Positions 61,981 through 64,000 of a stretch of DNA of 64,000 nt are shown one piece after another (within the stretch, counting starts at the first letter, position 1; each line of letters starts with the position of its first letter). Source of the stretch: Clavibacter phaseoli (GTDB lineage: Bacteria; Actinomycetota; Actinomycetes; Actinomycetales; Microbacteriaceae); the NCBI RefSeq assembly GCF_021922925.1, contig NZ_CP040786.1, positions 992,001 through 1,056,000 on the forward strand, given 5' to 3'. The position numbers were made by a program, and so were the translations under genes. The notes beneath the pieces were generated by a model. That model was given only the letters and a program-made list of their open reading frames with translations, was not told the DNA's origin and did not search any database.

Positions 61981-62274
61981 CTAGGCGGCGCACTCCTGGC
62001 AGATGGGTCCGAGCTTCTCCTGGTGGTCGATCTGCGAGCGGTGCTTCACGAGGAAGCAGCTCACGCAGGTGAACTCGTCCGCCTGGGGCGGGAGCACCAC
62101 CGTCTCGAGCTCGAGGTCGGAGAGGTCGGCTCCGGCGAGGTCGAAGCTCCCGGGGTTGTCGGCATCGTCGACGTCCACGACCCCGGACATGCGGTCCGGG
62201 ACGCGCTCCTTCAGAGCCTCGATCGAGTCGGAGTCGTCCTCCGTCTTGCGCGGGGCGTCGTAATCAGTTGCCAT
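61981..62274 (-). CDS. DUF4193 family protein
   Basis: 97 residues, acidic N-terminal half (about 10-60) and a C-terminal treble: CVSC and CQEC form a likely zinc site (FTCVSCFLVKHRSQ...GPICQECAA). Conserved between DUF3093 and SepH in Actinobacteria; function unknown. ATG at 62274 follows a short-spaced AGGA. Its 5' leader contains two stable hairpins. Confidence 0.92.
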   Translation of the reverse strand: MATDYDAPRKTEDDSDSIEALKERVPDRMSGVVDVDDADNPGSFDLAGADLSDLELETVVLPPQADEFTCVSCFLVKHRSQIDHQEKLGPICQECAA

Positions 62275-62599
62275 TCCTGTCCACTTCTCGAATAACCGCC
62301 GAACGGAATCGGCGGGCACAGTTTGCATGAATCGCATCCGGATAGCAAACCGTCCGGAGGCCCCTGTCGGGGGCCCTGATCGGCGGTTTGGATGCGGGGA
62401 GCCGGCCCGTCCCCGGGCCGCGGATGCGGACTCACACGGTACACCGTTCGCGCACAAACAACCTGCGTCCGGGGGCCGTGATCCCGCCCTCCGGCGCTCT
62501 CGTCGGACTCAAGTCGCGGCGCGCCACGCGTATTCCCCGGAAGAGGGGCCGACTCGTGCGATCGTGAATCGTCCAGTGAGCGCGAGAGGCGTGGAACAC
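62275..62599. other. Divergent promoter region with two hairpins (62296-62315, 62346-62390)
   Basis: No gene. Hairpin A: CCGCCGA pairs with TCGGCGG over a 6-nt loop. Hairpin B: CAAACCG-t-CCG pairs with CGG-CGGTTTG, enclosing GGCCCC/GGGGCC, a stem of about 16 bp. Read on the minus strand they would be in or just before the DUF4193 leader; a minus-strand TATCCG hexamer lies at 62340-62345. For SepH, the sequence near its start shows GAGAGG but no clear -10. Confidence 0.55.
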
Positions 62600-63790
62600 A
62601 TGCAGGATCTGAAGATCGTCGGAGTCGAGGACGGCGCCCTCGTCGTCGAGACCGCGGGCGGTGACCGGCATCGCCTCGTGATGGACGACGCGTTCCGCTC
62701 CGCGCTGCGTCGGCAGTCCGCCGACGGCGGCCCGACGCGGAAGGCGGCGCCGCGCATCATCCAGTCGTTCATCCGCCAGGGCATGAGCGCCGAGGACGTC
62801 GCCCGGGAGACCGGCGCGTCCGTGGAGTACGTCCGCAAGTTCGAGGGGCCCGTCGTCGCCGAGCGCGAGCACGTCGTGCGCAGCGCGATGAAGGTGCCCG
62901 TGCACACGGCCATCGAGGTCGATCCGATGGGCCAGGGCACGCTCTTCGGAGAGGTCATCGAGGAGCGCCTCGAGTCGCTCGGCGCCCAGGACGTGCGCTG
63001 GAGCAGCTGGAAGGAGCAGCTCGGCGGATGGGTCGTGAAGGTCGCCTTCACGAGCGAGGAGATCGACCACGACGCGCGCTGGTCCTACGACGCGAAGAAG
63101 CACGCCCTCTCCCCCGCCAACAACGAGGCGATCACCCTCTCGCAGCAGGGCGAGATCCGCGGCGCCCTCATCCCCCGCCTCCGCGCGCTGCCGCCCGAGG
63201 CGCAGGACACGCACCAGGAGGACGGCGTCACGCGCTTCGACAGCGGTGCCTTCCGCCTGCCCGAGCCGACCGCGTCCAGCACGCAGGACACCGCTCCCCA
63301 GCCGTGGGAGGCGCCCCGCCGCGACGAGGGAGCCGCCGTCTCGCACCTCGGACGACAGGGCAACCACCCCGCGGGCACGCAGCAGCCGGCGCGCGTCGCG
63401 CAGGTCGAGCTGAACGAGACCGCCGACCTGCTGGAGGCGCTCCGGCGCCGCCGCGGCGAGCGGGAGTCCGTGCCGCGCGAGGACGAGGGCGACGAGGTCG
63501 CGGACGACGCGCCCGCGCCCGCCGCCCGGCGCGACGAGCCGCTGTCCCGCCCGCGCGGCGGTCAGCGCTCGGTGCCGCCGCTGCGGTCCGCGGTGATCCC
63601 CGGCATCGGCCGCATCGACACCGGGCGCGACCGCCCGCGCGACGACGCCGAGGACGAGGGCCTGCGCACGCCCGGCTCCGGCGAGACCCGCGGCTCCGGC
63701 AAGCCGTCCGGTCGACGCGGACGCACGGCGATGCCGAGCTGGGACGAGATCGTCTTCGGCGCCCGCAGCGACGACGACCACCTGGCCTGA
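62600..63790 (+). CDS. sepH: Septation protein SepH
   Basis: 396 residues, actinobacterial FtsZ regulator (DUF3071). The N-terminal domain (MQDLKIVGVEDGALVVETAGGDRHRLVMDD) leads into a HTH-like motif (PRIIQSFIRQGMSAEDVARETGASVEYVRKFEGPV, about 53-88) that contacts FtsZ in Streptomyces. A second conserved block is WSSWKEQLGGWVVKVAF. The C-terminal 200 residues are disordered, rich in Arg/Pro/Asp. ATG at 62600 matches the family start. Confidence 0.95.
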   Translation: MQDLKIVGVEDGALVVETAGGDRHRLVMDDAFRSALRRQSADGGPTRKAAPRIIQSFIRQGMSAEDVARETGASVEYVRKFEGPVVAEREHVVRSAMKVPVHTAIEVDPMGQGTLFGEVIEERLESLGAQDVRWSSWKEQLGGWVVKVAFTSEEIDHDARWSYDAKKHALSPANNEAITLSQQGEIRGALIPRLRALPPEAQDTHQEDGVTRFDSGAFRLPEPTASSTQDTAPQPWEAPRRDEGAAVSHLGRQGNHPAGTQQPARVAQVELNETADLLEALRRRRGERESVPREDEGDEVADDAPAPAARRDEPLSRPRGGQRSVPPLRSAVIPGIGRIDTGRDRPRDDAEDEGLRTPGSGETRGSGKPSGRRGRTAMPSWDEIVFGARSDDDHLA

Positions 63791-63804
63791 TCCCTCCCGT
63801 CGTC

Positions 63805-63835
63805 CGGCCGGGTCGCCTTGAGGCGGACCCGGCCG
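63805..63835. terminator. Bidirectional terminator after sepH
   Basis: CGGCCGGGTC-GCC and GGC-g-GACCCGGCCG pair over 13 bp with one bulge and a TTGA loop, between the convergent stops at 63790 and 63851. Confidence 0.7.
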
Positions 63836-63850
63836 TCGACGTCGCGGCGC

Positions 63851-64000
63851 TCAGCCGCGCGCGAACGCGCCGGCGCGGATGAGGGGGACGAGGCGCTCCT
63901 CGTCCGAGAACGACCCGTGCTGGCCGACCATGCGGCGGGCGCCCTGGTCGCGCGGGCGTCCGTCGTAGTAGGCGATGAGCGAGCGCGTCGCGACGACGAC
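63851..64000 (-). CDS. Partial gene, probable alkaline phosphatase/nucleotide pyrophosphatase family C-terminus
   Basis: The last 49 codons of a gene that continues beyond the window. The fragment includes SLIAYYDGRPRDQGARR, MVGQHGSFSDEERLVPLI and RAGAFARG. GQHGS..E..VPL is the C-terminal metal-site pattern of type I phosphodiesterase/alkaline-phosphatase-like enzymes, and such a gene commonly sits next to sepH. Too short for a firm call. Confidence 0.55.
   Translation of the reverse strand, partial: VVVATRSLIAYYDGRPRDQGARRMVGQHGSFSDEERLVPLIRAGAFARG

Overview
The window is chromosomal DNA of a very GC-rich actinobacterium. The gene content (MshC for mycothiol, RbpA, PafBC, SepH, DUF3000/DUF3093/DUF3159/DUF3710/DUF4193 proteins, HelY) and the family flavour of the proteins point to Microbacteriaceae, most like Clavibacter or a near relative. 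The genus is an inference from memory of such proteins, not from a search. About 58 protein genes, one tRNA-Leu(GAG), one probable pseudogene and many short regulatory sites can be supported. There is no rRNA, CRISPR array, insertion sequence, integrase or phage gene.

Layout. 0.1-7.2 kb: SpoU-type RNA methyltransferase, a D-Ala-D-Ala carboxypeptidase, an SGNH hydrolase, a two-domain VOC protein, an acyl-CoA dehydrogenase-like protein and a DEAD/DEAH helicase whose 3' end is repeated in tandem. 7.3-11 kb: a four-gene compatible-solute (OpuC/ProU type) ABC transporter. 11.2-14.9 kb: a J-domain membrane protein, an epimerase, CorA and tRNA-Leu. 15-30 kb: a conserved actinobacterial backbone (M20 hydrolase, UppP, MshC, PAC2, HAD, TrmI, FKBP lipoprotein, PafB, PafC, TatA, TatC, HelY, Lnt) followed by convergent RbpA. 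The order resembles the Mycobacterium tuberculosis Rv2141c-Rv2092c region, but no Pup-proteasome genes lie between TrmI and PafB. 30.4-35.1 kb: glycerophosphodiesterase, short NfeD-like protein, SDR, S9 peptidase and Nudix hydrolase.

35.1-38.05 kb is the least ordinary part: visibly less GC-rich, gene-poor, with a tandem-GNAT protein, two small unknown membrane proteins, an AT-rich palindrome and a small lipoprotein gene in which the lipobox cysteine codon is TGA. 38.1-46.5 kb: NAD(P)-binding oxidoreductase, secreted GH10 xylanase with paired operator-like repeats, PrmC-like methyltransferase with a MarR regulator, aldo/keto reductase, ammonium transporter with a GlnR-type box, and ZapE. 46.6-54.3 kb: rhodanese, SufE, RibD-C reductase, DUF3000, RNase D-like protein, and a thiolase/FadB beta-oxidation pair. 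54.4-64 kb: Dxs, aconitase (with a perfect 16-bp palindrome upstream), DUF3159-DUF3710-Dut, DUF3093, DUF4193 with a structured leader, SepH, and the 3' end of a gene leaving the window.

Two expression habits recur. Many monocistronic or first genes have a TANNNT -10 box 6-9 nt before the start codon and no Shine-Dalgarno, which implies leaderless mRNAs. Within operons, downstream genes usually start in a 4-nt RTGA overlap with the previous stop, which implies translational coupling. Transcription units often end in long GC-rich perfect hairpins without a U-tract, several of them shared by convergent genes.
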